Positions 61,420 to 64,000 of a DNA stretch of 64,000 nt are shown in pieces (within the stretch, counting starts at the first letter, position 1; each line of letters begins with the position of its first letter). This DNA comes from Sparassis latifolia. Its lineage: Eukaryota; Basidiomycota; Agaricomycetes; Polyporales; Sparassidaceae. The position numbers were made by a program, and so were the translations under genes. The notes under the pieces were generated by a model that searched no databases, was not told the origin of the DNA, and saw only the letters and a list, made by a program, of their open reading frames with translations. The stretch is taken from the NCBI GenBank assembly GCA_018466975.1, contig CM031561.1:2356001-2420000 (forward strand), in the 5' to 3' direction.

Positions 61420-64000
61420 ATTTGCTTTAGCCGATGCGAATTCCATTGTCTACCGTTGGTCGCATCCATTAAAATTTGACTGCGTTCCCACTACGCTGCA
61501 ATACTGCATAGTAGGTAAGAAGCACGATAAGAAGCCCGACGATTCCGCGAGAATGCAGAGTGAACGTTAATACCATTCTGGGACGATGTGCCATCACAGC
61601 AACCACGCAACCCACGCAACCGTGGATCCTCACACACGCCACTGCTTTCGGACTGGTGAACGCACGGTATGATGTTGCATGTGTGACATTTCGCATGCTC
61701 TAGGGTTCCGGAGGATCTGATCCAAACGCACCTGAAGCAATATGCCTGTCCTTTATCAATTGAGCAGTCGACAGCTGAGCGATGCGATCGCGTAACTTGC
61801 CATCCACACAAACACAGCTGACACGGCACAGCATTTCAACACTTACCTATGAGTTCTGGAGATGGCGACCATCATGCAGCCCCGGATTAACGTGAGCAGC
61901 GGAAGATTCTGAACAGAAATCAGCATGCAGTTACTACGCTGGTGAATGGTTTCAGCGGAATTAGAACACGGTGATCTGATCAGGAACATACGCTGTCGAC
62001 TTCAGACTCTTGGGTTCAAGCTCAAGGATGAGACCAAAGAAATGTTTGACACAGAGGCCGGGAGGTACAACGCGCCAAACGCAACAGAGCGGTTATGGAC
62101 TATCGCAGCCACCATTCTGAAATTCCTGTTATGTCGAAATAGGTTTTGCTGCAGACCGTGAAAATTCTGTTCCACTGGCCAGCACGACGTCATGTATCGC
62201 GAAGCGCATCAGCGTGGGTGCTGTCCCACGTTTTGTTCTTGATAGCGTTCTGTCACTTGCACCAAGGGAAAACAAGGAAAGTAGCCTACCGGGAGAAGTT
62301 CCAGTGGTTCCACAACGCCGTAGCTGACATACCGAGATTACTTGTCACTGCAGCCTATGGCAGACGGAAGGTTGGATGTTGAGAAGTTCAGATCTCGGAT
62401 GCGAGCTCGCGCTACGCGCCTTCAAGCGCAGGCTCCTGTCTATGTTGATCTCATCGACTTAAACCTAACAGGACTGTCACGAATGGCTGAGCAGGCGGTG
62501 CCGCGAGCACATCCCAAGCAGAAAGTTTTCAAGAAGACGGTCTGCTATCGCAGCTTCAAGGGGAAAGAAAGCCTGGATCGCGCGCTAGTACGGCTGCGCC
62601 TCTGACAAAAGTCCCGTACACATATGGCGCTGGGAATATATAGCCAATCCTGAACTAGCTCTCCCAAATCTCAACTTCATTCGAGCCCCGACCCTCACGG
62701 CAAGGATGATGGAGGCCTACATCAAGTACTGGCTATTATACGTTGCACCTGTCTGGCGTAACTTTATTTGAAGGCCCCCCCAGGACACAGCTAATCAGAT
62801 GGTCACTCTGTACGTCTGATACCTCGAACGTCTTCTACTCGGTATCCCGCGTATGGCTCAGGGAGATTAAAGCTATGTATGTCGTCAGATCCGAACCGGC
62901 CAGAGTCTCTATACGCCGGTGGACTCGGCATTGACTTTCCCTCCAAGAAAGGTACGTATCGTCAGCACTGAGAGCACTCGCCGTTGTGGCGCATGTCACC
63001 TTTCCTTCGTGGGATCTGCTTGCTCACTCACTGCCGAAAGACTTTAGCAACGTGCATGAAGGCACCGGCAGATCAAAGTAAAATTCCTGACTCGCCCAAT
63101 ACTAGCGAGTTTATCTCTCCCGTATCGAGGTGGTAAGTTCTTCTTCCGTCTTCTTCCGCTATATCTGATATGTACTACGAGTGGGAAAGTTGCAGGAGAA
63201 CGACCGACGTCGTCTCAGCCTATAGTCGTCTCTGAACGCTATCGTTGAATATCGAAACATCTCTCTCTTAGAGTTTGACTGTGAGCTATCTCTTGGCTCT
63301 CGACGTGCACGCGCCGCTCTCAGCGGTGGGACCATGCATACTGCTTCTGGCGCCTGAAATCCAGCACACCGCTTGCAGCACCCATTCATCGCTCCCTGCC
63401 GCGCAAAATTCCTTCTTACTCCGTGCGTCTTCGTATAACTGCATTTGTCTTAGGTCGATTGCGAGCGCATCCCTTGCCCACAGATACCACCGTCCTCTAG
63501 GCTTGCGTGATACTCGTGATATTTCGTCACTAGTACCTTCTCTTTCACGTACTTGAACACTTCTGGCCCTTGACTGTGCAACGTTCTCTCTGATTTCAAA
63601 TGTCCGTGTGCATGTTCGTCATGTCGACTCCCGCAATATTTTTACGAAGGAAGCAATTGTCAACCGCATTATACAGCCAGCTGGTCCTCGTTCCTTGCTC
63701 TTTAGTCAACAATTTTTCCCCAAGTTCATCCGCTCAAAGTTCGTCCGCATCGGCATTCAAGTGATCGATCTCTGCCTCCTAAATCTCTCGCGGAGGCAAT
63801 AGACACCAAAAGGCCGCCTTTGAGGACGAATCTCAGGCTCTCGATACTTACTCCTACCGATGCTCGATCAACTGACCGTCCAACCCCCAAAATAGCAGTG
63901 CACCCCAGTCACCAGCTCTCGCGTCGTGCGCACCCAGTGGGGGTGGTTGATTCGTACCGCGCATGAAAATAGCCCAAAGCAGCTTCTTCTACGGGGCTTC
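61420..64000. other. Region without a recognised gene
   Basis: Short ORFs on both strands (for example 62342-62605 plus, 63275-63556 plus, 61491-61829 minus) carry no domain I recognise. Some may be exons of a lineage-specific gene cut by the window end. Confidence 0.4.

Noticed and set aside
63275..63556. 93-codon plus ORF near the right end
   Set aside because: No recognisable features and no supporting splice structure.

Overview
The window looks like nuclear DNA of an agaricomycete basidiomycete. Genes carry many short (about 50-65 bp) GT-AG introns, the housekeeping proteins are fungal, and the accessory families (DUF4419, DUF7918, DUF6532, OTT_1508-like deaminase, Plavaka and Tnp2-like transposases, a chromodomain Ty3/gypsy element) are typical of mushrooms and polypores. 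A polypore-like host is a guess.

Layout. 0-5.3 kb holds a DUF4419 gene cut by the window edge, then a decayed OTT_1508-like deaminase gene and a DUF7918 gene. 5.6-28.7 kb is a rearranged transposon zone: a Tnp2/CACTA-like transposase, a DUF6532 gene cut by a full-length chromovirus (10.49-18.46 kb), an inverted solo LTR, a Plavaka transposase, and a CYP53-like P450. Two nested histories can be read. One is a 721 bp inversion between oppositely oriented LTRs that swapped their target-site duplications. The other is a 4.3 kb inversion (22720-27038) that cut both the Plavaka transposase and the P450; reversing it restores both frames. 28.7-38.7 kb is gene-poor, with a diverged tandem duplication carrying tRNA-like units and an array of repeated exon-like boxes.

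38.8-51.2 kb is conserved gene space: a Rho-type GEF, a PPIL4-like cyclophilin-RRM protein, a BTB protein, delta-1-pyrroline-5-carboxylate dehydrogenase, a small unknown gene and an SDR oxidoreductase. 51.7-55.7 kb holds the second copy of the deaminase/DUF7918 pair in the same order and orientation as at the left end, plus a third DUF7918 relic. 56.0-61.2 kb holds two small foldback/MITE-like elements, a probably mitochondrial isochorismatase-like hydrolase head to head with RRP7, a WBP2-like GRAM protein with a terminal PPSY motif, and a Gpr1/Fun34/YaaH-type transporter. I recognise nothing firm in 61.4-64 kb.

The most unusual content is the duplicated deaminase + DUF7918 module. DUF7918 copy B carries apparent nuclear-localisation and SUMO-interaction motifs next to a gene with intact deaminase metal ligands. 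The two inversions, readable at base level, come next.
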